Source: Thermodesulfobacterium sp. (GTDB taxonomy: Bacteria; Desulfobacterota; Thermodesulfobacteria; Thermodesulfobacteriales; Thermodesulfobacteriaceae). Taken from it: 5,206 nucleotides of DNA. The notes under the pieces are model-generated. The model worked only from the letters and a program-made list of their open reading frames with translations, did no database searches and was not told the DNA's origin. Below are positions 1 to 5,206 of the stretch, one piece after another. The stretch lies in assembly GCA_021163085.1 (NCBI GenBank), contig JAGGXL010000009.1, forward strand, positions 1-5,206. The letters run 5' to 3'. The position numbers and the translations under genes are program-made. Positions within the stretch are counted from its first letter, which is position 1. Each line of letters starts with the position of its first letter.

Positions 1-696
1 AATTTAAAAAAAGAAGATACCCCTCCCGATTTTTTAGAAACCCTGCAGGAAAAGATAAGAAGAAGAAAAGCTCTAAATAAATTTTTAAATGAATTACTTA
101 AAAATCCTAATGTAAAAGTGCCTTTAGTTGTATGTATTATGATTATTTTTGTAATAGCAGTCTTTAAAACTGTAAATATATACTATCTTTCAAAAACTGT
201 TTCTGAAAAAGAATATAAATTAAAAGATTTCAGAAGGCACAGATTTCTTTCGGAGGAACCAGCTCCTCAGGTTACTTTAGAAGGGGGCAGAAAAGAAAAG
301 TTTTTAATAAAAAAAGAAGCAGTTCCACCAGGAGAAAAAGTAGCCAAAGAGATAGAAAAAGAAGGAATAAATAAACAATTTCTTTTTAAGAGGGTTTCAA
401 AAATGTATAGTTTAAATATTGAGACTGAAGATATTAAAAAAGCTTTTAAAGATTTGGAAGAGATTTTACAAAAACTTAATATAAAGATTACCTATTCTTC
501 AAAGGTTGCTTTTTTAGATAAAAAGGTCAAAGAATCTGATTTTTTTGAATTAACAATAAATCTGTCTTATGAAAAATTCAAATCTTTCATAGAAGAGTTA
601 GAGAAATCAAAAATAGGAAGAATTACTTTACCTCAACAAATCCCCCTAAACCAGCCCTTTTCTTTACATATTTCGTTAAAAAAATCTCAAAAATAA
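1..696 (+). CDS. Membrane-anchored anti-sigma-factor-like protein, 5' partial
   Basis: The frame is open from the first base to the TAA at 694-696, giving 231 visible residues, so the true start lies upstream. A GTG at 118 could be called as a start, but it falls at the edge of the membrane segment and would discard a plausible cytoplasmic region, so I reject it. Residues 1-39 are charged and include PPDFLETLQEKIRRRK, which resembles the linker after the zinc finger of zf-HC2-type anti-sigma factors. Residues about 40-55 (VPLVVCIMIIFVIAVF) form one transmembrane helix. The positive charges before it predict the N-terminus inside and about 175 residues outside. The outer part is Lys/Glu-rich, with a helical, possibly coiled stretch (about 140-165) and a folded-looking C-terminus. 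By analogy the protein would hold an ECF sigma factor at the membrane and release it on an external signal. The zinc-finger motif and the sigma gene are not visible, so the assignment rests on topology, linker style and the ECF-like promoter downstream. Another single-pass membrane protein remains possible. Confidence 0.55.
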   Translation, partial: NLKKEDTPPDFLETLQEKIRRRKALNKFLNELLKNPNVKVPLVVCIMIIFVIAVFKTVNIYYLSKTVSEKEYKLKDFRRHRFLSEEPAPQVTLEGGRKEKFLIKKEAVPPGEKVAKEIEKEGINKQFLFKRVSKMYSLNIETEDIKKAFKDLEEILQKLNIKITYSSKVAFLDKKVKESDFFELTINLSYEKFKSFIEELEKSKIGRITLPQQIPLNQPFSLHISLKKSQK

Positions 697-712
697 AATT
701 TTTAAATTTTTT

Positions 713-740
713 GGAACAAAATCCTGAAATATTTGTCTAA
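713..740 (+). promoter_or_regulatory. Candidate ECF-sigma-dependent promoter of the VIT/VWA gene
   Basis: GGAAC at 713-717 is separated by 17 bp from GTC at 735-737, which continues as GTCTAA to 740. Many group IV (ECF) sigma factors recognise a GGAAC-type -35 element and a GTC or TCTRA-type -10 element at 16-17 bp. Transcription would begin near 745-748, just before the ribosome binding site at 749-758, which is a sensible geometry. An A/T-only stretch (697-710) lies directly upstream and could act as an UP element. No good TTGACA/TATAAT pair is seen in this gap. The call is a pattern match and has not been tested. Confidence 0.5.
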
Positions 741-748
741 ATAAATGG

Positions 749-758
749 AAGGGGGTGA
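749..758 (+). promoter_or_regulatory. Strong ribosome binding site that decides the ATG start of the VIT/VWA gene
   Basis: AAGGGGGTGA can pair along its whole length with the 16S anti-Shine-Dalgarno sequence, with one G-U pair. It ends 5 bases before the ATG at 764. An in-frame GTG at 755 lies inside the ribosome binding site itself, so it cannot be the start, and the protein begins MKKAILF. Confidence 0.8.
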
Positions 759-763
759 GAGAA

Positions 764-3043
764 ATGAAAAAAGCAATTTTATTTTTGATTTTATTGGGTT
801 TCTTTTCTCTAAAAGGATTTCCAGAAGTAAATTTACCAGAAGAACCTACCAAACCTTCACCTTATTTTTTTATACCAAATTCAGATGCTTCTATAGACCA
901 ATTCCCTTTATTGGAGACAAAAGCAAAAGTAAATATCAGTGGAGTAATAGCTTATGTAGAACTTACCCAGGTATATAAGAATGAAGGAAAAAGGACGATA
1001 GAGGCAATTTATGTATTCCCTTTAAGCACAAAGAGCGCAATCCATAGTATGAGGATGGAGATAGGAGAAAGAACCATAATAGCCAAAATTGAAGAGAGAG
1101 AATTAGCTCAAAGACACTACATTCAGGCAAAGAAAGAAGGAAGAGTTGTTTCTTTATTAGAGCAACAACGACCAAATGTTTTCCAGATGAAAGTTGCAAA
1201 TATTATGCCAAAAGATATCGTGAAAGTAACAGTAAATTACACAGAGCTTTTAATACCTGAGGATGGAGTTTATGAGTTTGTATTTCCCACAGTGGTAGGA
1301 CCAAGATATTCTGGAGAGCTAACTGATCCTACAGAAAAAGATGATTGGATAGAGAGCCCGTATTTTCACCAGGGAACAGAACCTTCCTATGATTTTGACA
1401 TTACTGTAAACATTAAAGCAGGTCTTCCTGTAAGCAAAATAAAAGTTGTCTCTCACAAAGTAGATATAGATTTTAAATCTGAAAATGAAGCAGTAATTAA
1501 ATTAGCTAAAGAGGAGAAGAAAGGAGGAAATAAAGATTTTATTTTAAGATATGTTTTAAGAGGAAAGAGTATCCAGACAGGTTTATTACTTTATCCAGGA
1601 GAAGAAGAAAAATTTTTCCTCCTGATGGCTCAACCTCCACAGAAAATTACTTTATCAGATATCCCTCCCAGAGAATATCTATTTATTGTAGATGTTTCAG
1701 GTTCTATGTATGGATTTCCTTTGGAGGTTTCTAAAGCTTTAATAAAAAGGATAATTGATAATTTAAGAGAAAAAGATTACTTTAATATTTTATTCTTCTC
1801 TGGAGGTTCAAAGGTATTATCAGATGAACCTCTACCGGCAACTTTTGAGAATAAGTTAAAAGCTATCAGTATGCTGGAGGCTCAAAGAGGGGGTGGAGGA
1901 ACAAGGATTTTATCTGCTTTAAGAAGAGCTTTATCTTTGAAGAAAAAAGAGGGTTTATCCAGAATAATAGTTATAGCTACAGATGGCTATGTAGCTGTAG
2001 AAAAAGAAGCCTTTGATTTAATCAGGAAGAATTTAGATAAAGCAAACTTTTTTGCTTTTGGGATAGGTAAAGGTGTAAACAGGTATTTAATAGAAGGAAT
2101 AGCAAGAGTGGGAAAAGGAGTGCCTTTTATAGCGACTGATGAGAAAGAAGCTAAATTAAAAGCAGAAAAGTTTTTAGAATACATAAAATCACCTGTTCTT
2201 ACAGATATTAAAGTAGAGTTTGAAGGGTTTTCTGCTTACGATGTAGAACCTTCCAGAGTCTGTGATTTATTTTACCAGAAACCGATAGTTATTTTTGGAA
2301 AGTATAAAAATGCTAAAGGAAAGATTAAGATTAGAGGAAAAACCCCTAAAGGAGATTTTGTAAAGATTATAGATGTAGGCTCTTTTAAAGAAGATAAAGA
2401 AAATATAGCTTTAAAATATTTATGGGCAAGAGAGAAAATAGCGCAATTATCTGATTATAGAAAAGTAGGTGTTAATACAAAAGAGGAGATAATCAAATTA
2501 GGTTTAAAATACTCTCTTATGACAGAATTTACCTCTTTTATTGCCATTGATACAATAAAAAGAGAGACAGGAGAGGTAGTTACTGTAAAACAACCCTTAC
2601 CTTTGCCTGAAGGTGTAAGCGATTATGCTGTAGGAGGAAAAAGAATTGGTGGCGGTTTTTTAGGCGGGCGTTATGCTATGAAAGCACCTTCTCTTGCTTT
2701 TGAAAAAGAAGAGATAGCAACAAACAGATGGGGAGCTGTTTCTGGAAAAGAATTAGGTCAGGTTTATTTAAAAGGAGGAAGATTTACCCAAAAACTTTCA
2801 ATGGAGAAGATAGAAAATTTATTATCACCTTTAAAGGAAACCTTGGGAGAATTATTTAAAAAATGGGAGTTAAAAGAGATTACCATTGTTTTAAAGATTG
2901 AAGGAGGGAAATTGATAAATATAGAGGTAAAAGCCTATCAAGGAAAAGGATATGAGAAAGAAAAGCTGGAGCCTGTTCTAAAAAAGATAAAGTTCCCTCA
3001 AGGTTTTACAGGCAAGATAGAGATAGAGTTAGAGTACATTTAA
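764..3043 (+). CDS. Exported VIT and von Willebrand factor A domain protein with TonB/AgmX-like C-terminus
   Basis: This is a 759-residue protein of the inter-alpha-trypsin-inhibitor heavy-chain-like family. Residues 1 to about 20 (MKK then a Leu/Phe-rich core) look like a signal peptide; no lipobox or LPXTG sorting signal is seen. The VIT domain spans about 47-180 and carries the family signature around LLEQQRPNVF and the later FPTVVGPRY. The VWA domain spans about 304-480 with a complete MIDAS site: DVSGS (D310, S312, S314), T380 in GGGGTR and D407 in ATDG, so it should bind Mg2+ and a protein ligand. The conserved KYSLMTEFTSF block lies at 582-592, followed by a Gly-rich linker (about 621-637). 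The last 70 or so residues alternate strands and end KIKFPQGFTGKIEIELEYI, resembling the AgmX/TonB C-terminal module often attached to such proteins. A role in adhesion or assembly at the envelope is inferred; no substrate is known. The gene follows the anti-sigma-like gene by 67 bp and has its own ECF-like promoter. The domain calls are secure and the function is not. Confidence 0.92.
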   Translation: MKKAILFLILLGFFSLKGFPEVNLPEEPTKPSPYFFIPNSDASIDQFPLLETKAKVNISGVIAYVELTQVYKNEGKRTIEAIYVFPLSTKSAIHSMRMEIGERTIIAKIEERELAQRHYIQAKKEGRVVSLLEQQRPNVFQMKVANIMPKDIVKVTVNYTELLIPEDGVYEFVFPTVVGPRYSGELTDPTEKDDWIESPYFHQGTEPSYDFDITVNIKAGLPVSKIKVVSHKVDIDFKSENEAVIKLAKEEKKGGNKDFILRYVLRGKSIQTGLLLYPGEEEKFFLLMAQPPQKITLSDIPPREYLFIVDVSGSMYGFPLEVSKALIKRIIDNLREKDYFNILFFSGGSKVLSDEPLPATFENKLKAISMLEAQRGGGGTRILSALRRALSLKKKEGLSRIIVIATDGYVAVEKEAFDLIRKNLDKANFFAFGIGKGVNRYLIEGIARVGKGVPFIATDEKEAKLKAEKFLEYIKSPVLTDIKVEFEGFSAYDVEPSRVCDLFYQKPIVIFGKYKNAKGKIKIRGKTPKGDFVKIIDVGSFKEDKENIALKYLWAREKIAQLSDYRKVGVNTKEEIIKLGLKYSLMTEFTSFIAIDTIKRETGEVVTVKQPLPLPEGVSDYAVGGKRIGGGFLGGRYAMKAPSLAFEKEEIATNRWGAVSGKELGQVYLKGGRFTQKLSMEKIENLLSPLKETLGELFKKWELKEITIVLKIEGGKLINIEVKAYQGKGYEKEKLEPVLKKIKFPQGFTGKIEIELEYI

Positions 3044-3060
3044 TCAATTTATTTTTTGCG

Positions 3061-3100
3061 CCCCTCTCTGTTTCTTATTAAAAACAGAGAGGGGTTTTTT
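3061..3100 (+). terminator. Intrinsic terminator after the VIT/VWA gene
   Basis: CCCCTCTCTGTTT (3061-3073) is perfectly complementary to AAACAGAGAGGGG (3082-3094), forming a 13-bp stem with an 8-base loop. TTTTTT (3095-3100) follows immediately. The stem begins 17 bases after the stop codon. It should insulate the VIT/VWA unit from pabBC. On the opposite strand the stem is not followed by a comparable T run, so it looks directional. Confidence 0.95.
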
Positions 3101-3108
3101 CTATCTTG

Positions 3109-3117
3109 TGCTAAAAT
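3109..3117 (+). promoter_or_regulatory. Extended -10 promoter of pabBC
   Basis: TGCTAAAAT matches the TGN-TATAAT extended -10 pattern with one mismatch in the hexamer. No clear -35 hexamer is present at the right distance, which is usual for extended -10 promoters. Transcription would begin around 3124-3126, at or within two bases of the ATG of the next gene, so the mRNA would be leaderless or nearly so. This fits the absence of any Shine-Dalgarno sequence before that ATG. Confidence 0.45.
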
Positions 3118-3125
3118 AATATAAA

Positions 3126-3794
3126 ATGAAAGATTGTTTTTCACTATTTGAGACTTTAAAAACCACAGATTTAGACTCTAATAGCTTTGTTTTTTATAAC
3201 CCTTTAGAGGTTATAGAGACAAAAAGATTAGATTCTTTAGAGGAAATTTTTAAAAGAATAGAAAAGTTATCTAAAAAATATTATCTGGCAGGATACATTT
3301 CTTATGAGGCAGGTTTTTATTTTCAGGAAGGATTAAAGACTAATTTTCCTAAATCTTTTCCATTTTCTCTGATAAAGTTAGGTGTTTTTGAAGAAGCAGA
3401 AATTTTTCCTGCATTTGGAGAAGAGATTCAAAATTGTTATAAAGAGCTTTTGAGAGAAAAAAAGTATAAGATTAAAAGTCTTAATTTAAGTCAGAATTTT
3501 TCAGAATATAAAGAAAAGATTAAAAGGATTAAAGAATATTTAAGAGAAGGTGATATTTATCAGCTAAATTACACTTTAAGGTATAAATTTGATTTTGAAG
3601 GTTCTGCATTTAGGCTTTATCAGAATTTAAAAGAAAAACAGAAAACTCCTTATACAGCATTTTTAAAATTTAACAATGAGTATATTTTATCAATTTCACC
3701 AGAGTTATTTTTTAGAATAGAGGAGGATAGGATCATATGTAAACCTATGAAAGGAACTACCAAAAGAGGGAAAATATCTATGAGGATAAAATAA
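3126..3794 (+). CDS. pabB: Aminodeoxychorismate synthase component I, N-terminal part of frameshifted PabB-PabC
   Basis: These 222 residues are the first part of a chorismate-binding enzyme that aminates chorismate to 4-amino-4-deoxychorismate using ammonia from PabA, in the folate pathway in the cytoplasm. The N-terminal region has the PabB-style AGYISYEAG motif (55-63). The chorismate-binding domain follows with EGDIYQLNYT (141-150), SPELFF (191-196) and KPMKGT (206-211). K209 in PMKGT marks PabB: anthranilate synthase (TrpE) usually has Ala there, and PabB forms a covalent intermediate through the Lys. After RGK (216) the homology stops, and ISMRIK plus TAA is a frameshift tail; the rest of the enzyme continues in another frame. 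Only the ATG at 3126 fits the family N-terminus, since there is no Shine-Dalgarno sequence and no other in-frame ATG until near the 3' end. As written, this product lacks half its active site and should be inactive. The glutaminase gene pabA is not in the window. Confidence 0.9.
   Translation: MKDCFSLFETLKTTDLDSNSFVFYNPLEVIETKRLDSLEEIFKRIEKLSKKYYLAGYISYEAGFYFQEGLKTNFPKSFPFSLIKLGVFEEAEIFPAFGEEIQNCYKELLREKKYKIKSLNLSQNFSEYKEKIKRIKEYLREGDIYQLNYTLRYKFDFEGSAFRLYQNLKEKQKTPYTAFLKFNNEYILSISPELFFRIEEDRIICKPMKGTTKRGKISMRIK
3743..3791 (+). other. Single frameshift site inside pabBC
   Basis: The upstream frame carries PabB homology up to about 3770, and the downstream frame, open from 3743, carries it from about 3773 (NIYEDK and onward). 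The two open frames overlap only here. Adding one A to the AAAA run at 3771-3774 would read GGG AAA AAT ATC TAT GAG, restoring RGKNIYED and a continuous 601-residue protein. A one-base loss in the A run is therefore the simplest cause. No X-XXY-YYZ slippery heptamer lies at this point in the upstream frame, so programmed -1 frameshifting is not favoured. A sequencing or assembly error and a real mutation cannot be told apart from the sequence. Confidence 0.85.
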
Positions 3795-3838
3795 AGGCTA
3801 AAAATTTATTTAAAAGTATAAAAAATAGAGCAGAAAAT

Positions 3839-4930
3839 GTGATGATTGTGGATTTAGTAAGGAATGATTTGGGTAGAATCTGTAAAGAGGGTTCTGTAAA
3901 GGTTATTAAATTATTTGAAGTAGAAAAATATGAGACACTTTTTCAGATGACTTCCACAATAGAGGGGATTTTAAAAGAAAAAATTACCTATTTAGATATT
4001 TTCAGGAGCCTTTTTCCTTGTGGTTCAATTACTGGAGCCCCAAAAATAAGAAGTATGGAGATAATAAATGAGTTAGAAAATCTTCCCAGAAAAGTATATT
4101 GTGGAGCAGTGGGGATAATATTTCCCTCAAAAGATTTTAAAAGATGTGTATTTAATGTGCCTATAAGAACAGTAATTATAAATAAAAATAGAGGAGAGAT
4201 GGGAGTTGGAGGAGGAGTAGTTATCAGTTCCAAGGCTTTATCAGAATATGAAGAATGTAAACTTAAAGCTAATTTTTTAATTAAGAGACATAAAGAATTC
4301 AGATTATTTGAGAGTATTCTTTATAACAAAGGCTATGTATTTTTAGAAGAGCACCTGAAGAGATTAAAAAATTCAGCAGAATATTTTGGTTTTAATTTTG
4401 ATATTTTAAAAATCAGACAGGTTCTGAAAGAGGCGGAGGAGAAGTTAAGCGATAAAAAGTTTTACAAGGTAAAGTTATTTCTGGATAAAAAAGGAAAAGT
4501 GGAAGTTGAATGGCAAATTTTAAAAAATCTTAAATTTAAAGGCAAAAATCAAGTCATACTTTCTAAGACAAAGACTGATTCTTGTGATGTATTTCTTTAC
4601 CATAAAACCACAAACAGGTATCTTTATGATTCTGAGTATAGAAAAGCTTTAAATAATGGATTTTGTGAGGTGATATTTACAAATAAAAAAGGAGAAATTA
4701 CCGAAGGAGCAATTTCTAATATTTTTATATTAAAAGACGGAATTTATTTTACCCCTCCTGTAAATGCAGGACTTTTAGATGGAATATATAGGAGATATTT
4801 TATTAAAACAAACCGTAAAAAGGTTGTTGAAAAATCTTTATTCCTCCAGGATCTTCTGAAAGCAGACAAAATCTTTATCTGCAATTCGGTAAGAGGACTT
4901 TTCCCTGTAACCCTTGTGCTTCCTGGATGA
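3839..4930 (+). CDS. pabC: PabB C-terminal half fused to 4-amino-4-deoxychorismate lyase (PabC), downstream of the frameshift
   Basis: The first start codon in this frame is the GTG at 3839, but homology begins further up, near 3773, so this is the continuation of the gene at 3126 and not a separate gene. Residues 1-150 (from 3839) complete the chorismate-binding domain: DLVRNDLGR (5-13), PCGSITGAPK (60-69), IRT (109-111), GVGGGVVI (122-129) and EYEECKLKA (136-144), whose acidic residues hold Mg2+ in this family. Residues about 153-363 are a fold-type IV PLP enzyme that splits aminodeoxychorismate into p-aminobenzoate and pyruvate. They include HKTTNR with the likely Schiff-base Lys (K256), EITEGAISNIF (286-296, E289 near the PLP ring), FTPPVNAGLLDGIYR (304-318) and NSVRGLFPV (349-357). 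Every expected motif is intact, so the break is probably recent or artefactual. There is no ribosome binding site before 3839. In the restored 601-residue protein these positions increase by 238. Confidence 0.88.
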   Translation: MMIVDLVRNDLGRICKEGSVKVIKLFEVEKYETLFQMTSTIEGILKEKITYLDIFRSLFPCGSITGAPKIRSMEIINELENLPRKVYCGAVGIIFPSKDFKRCVFNVPIRTVIINKNRGEMGVGGGVVISSKALSEYEECKLKANFLIKRHKEFRLFESILYNKGYVFLEEHLKRLKNSAEYFGFNFDILKIRQVLKEAEEKLSDKKFYKVKLFLDKKGKVEVEWQILKNLKFKGKNQVILSKTKTDSCDVFLYHKTTNRYLYDSEYRKALNNGFCEVIFTNKKGEITEGAISNIFILKDGIYFTPPVNAGLLDGIYRRYFIKTNRKKVVEKSLFLQDLLKADKIFICNSVRGLFPVTLVLPG

Positions 4931-4955
4931 TATAATCAGGTGCCTTTCTTTTCTT

Positions 4956-4986
4956 TACCGAGTTAACTTTCTATTTTCTCTTGGTA
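4956..4986. repeat. Imperfect inverted repeat upstream of the methyltransferase gene
   Basis: TACCGAG (4956-4962) and CTTGGTA (4980-4986) are inverted copies with one difference (a G-T pair), separated by 17 bases. The dyad brackets the putative -35 region and could be an operator for a regulator or a weak RNA hairpin. A 7-base imperfect dyad in about 110 AT-rich bases can arise by chance. Confidence 0.25.
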
Positions 4987-5002
4987 TAAATTGTTATATA
5001 AT
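4963..5002 (+). promoter_or_regulatory. Candidate sigma-70 promoter region for the methyltransferase gene
   Basis: Two overlapping readings are possible. TTAACT (4963-4968) with TATAAA (4985-4990) has 16-bp spacing and reasonable matches at both ends. A perfect TATAAT (4997-5002) has the better -10 but only a poor -35 at 17 bp. Either would give a short leader before the ATG at 5041. The inverted repeat at 4956-4986 overlaps the first reading. A third perfect -10, TGATATAAT (4928-4936), overlaps the pabBC stop codon. Confidence 0.4.
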
Positions 5003-5026
5003 ATTGGAAAAGATTAGAACTATAAT

Positions 5027-5032
5027 GGAAGG
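5027..5032 (+). promoter_or_regulatory. Ribosome binding site of the methyltransferase gene
   Basis: GGAAGG lies 8 bases before the ATG at 5041, a normal spacing. It supports that ATG over the ATG at 5025, which is in another frame and reaches a stop after eight codons. Confidence 0.6.
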
Positions 5033-5040
5033 TATTAAAG

Positions 5041-5206
5041 ATGGAAACTAAAGTAAAAATCATAATCGGTGATAGCAGACAAATGAAAGAAGTAAAAAAC
5101 GAAGAAATAGATTTGATCGTAACATCACCTCCTTACTGGCATATAAAGGATTACGGAATTCCGGGACAGATTGGTTACGGGCAGACTCTTCACGAATATT
5201 TAAAGG
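5041..5206 (+). CDS. DNA amino-methyltransferase (N4-cytosine or N6-adenine), 3' partial
   Basis: Only the first 55 residues are visible and the frame runs off the window. The protein would transfer a methyl group from S-adenosylmethionine to an exocyclic amino group in a specific DNA sequence. The N-terminus has IIIGDSRQM (7-15), then IDLIVTSPPYW (23-33), whose SPPYW is catalytic motif IV, then IKDYGIPGQIGYGQ and HEYL. Motif IV close to the N-terminus indicates the beta-type order, in which the SAM-binding FxGxG motif follows later and outside this window. SPPY is commoner in N4-cytosine enzymes, but the target base and site cannot be read from this part. It may belong to a restriction-modification system or be an orphan, depending on the next genes. 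This stretch is about 36% G+C and uses more ATC and TAC codons than pabBC appears to, a slight hint of separate origin from a very small sample. Confidence 0.88.
   Translation, partial: METKVKIIIGDSRQMKEVKNEEIDLIVTSPPYWHIKDYGIPGQIGYGQTLHEYLK

Noticed and set aside
118..696. GTG at 118 as the start of the first gene
   Set aside because: The frame is open to base 1, and the 39 codons before it encode an anti-sigma-like linker rich in Arg and Lys just before the membrane helix; starting at 118 would remove the cytoplasmic part.
697..712. Terminator after the anti-sigma-like gene
   Set aside because: The stretch can fold only through A-T pairs with no G/C stem, so a UP-element role or plain AT-richness is more likely.
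745..978. Open frame overlapping the start of the VIT/VWA gene
   Set aside because: Its product is low-complexity Phe/Lys/Ser-rich sequence without family resemblance, and it lies out of frame inside a gene with clear domain homology.
963..1199. Minus-strand open frame inside the VIT region
   Set aside because: It lies opposite the well-conserved VIT motifs, has no ribosome binding site that I can see, and gives a Leu/Ser-rich product typical of the reverse of a Lys/Glu-rich gene. The minus-strand frames at 1987-2184 and 3988-4233 are rejected for the same reason.
3792..3842. Independent second gene restarting at GTG 3839 or ATG 3842
   Set aside because: There is no Shine-Dalgarno sequence, the homology begins upstream near 3773, and the start would fall inside the chorismate-binding fold between two conserved motifs.
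3126..4930. Anthranilate synthase (TrpE) instead of PabB
   Set aside because: The PMKGT motif has the PabB Lys where TrpE normally has Ala, and a PabC domain is fused downstream.
4922..4955. Intrinsic terminator after pabBC
   Set aside because: CCTGG and TCAGG can form only a 5-bp stem including one G-T pair, and the following tract is mixed T and C rather than a T run.
1..5206. CRISPR array, tRNA or rRNA gene, insertion sequence or attachment site
   Set aside because: By eye I saw no regularly spaced repeats, tRNA cloverleaf signals, rRNA-like stretches or transposase motifs.

Overview
The window comes from an AT-rich bacterium. Its proteins are rich in Lys and Glu and its codons favour A/T at third positions. 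A near-perfect Shine-Dalgarno sequence (AAGGGGGTGA) and classic bacterial promoter and terminator signals rule out an archaeal or eukaryotic source. A membrane-anchored anti-sigma-like protein beside an exported VIT/VWA protein suggests a diderm, perhaps from a thermophilic or uncultured lineage. That is a guess from composition, and the phylum cannot be named from this sequence.

Layout, all on the + strand: (1) positions 1-696 hold the 3' part of a single-pass membrane protein that looks like a zinc-finger-type anti-sigma factor; its N-terminus lies outside the window. (2) The gap at 697-763 contains a sequence closely resembling an ECF-sigma promoter (GGAAC, 17 bp, GTC, continuing as GTCTAA), followed by a strong ribosome binding site. 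(3) Positions 764-3043 encode a 759-residue exported VIT + VWA protein with an intact MIDAS metal site and a TonB/AgmX-like C-terminal module. (4) A strong intrinsic terminator (3061-3100) ends this block. (5) A separate unit begins at a TGN-extended -10 element and encodes a PabB-PabC fusion (aminodeoxychorismate synthase component I plus 4-amino-4-deoxychorismate lyase), which makes p-aminobenzoate for folate. Its frame is broken once near 3771, most simply by loss of one A; restoring it gives a 601-residue protein. (6) A 110-bp gap with promoter-like elements and an imperfect inverted repeat precedes (7) the 5' end of a DNA amino-methyltransferase gene (motif TSPPYW), cut by the window edge.

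The most interesting reading is that genes 1 and 3 form a regulatory circuit: a membrane anti-sigma factor senses something outside the cytoplasm and releases an ECF sigma factor (expected just upstream) that transcribes the VIT/VWA gene. The pabBC and methyltransferase genes appear to be separate transcription units.
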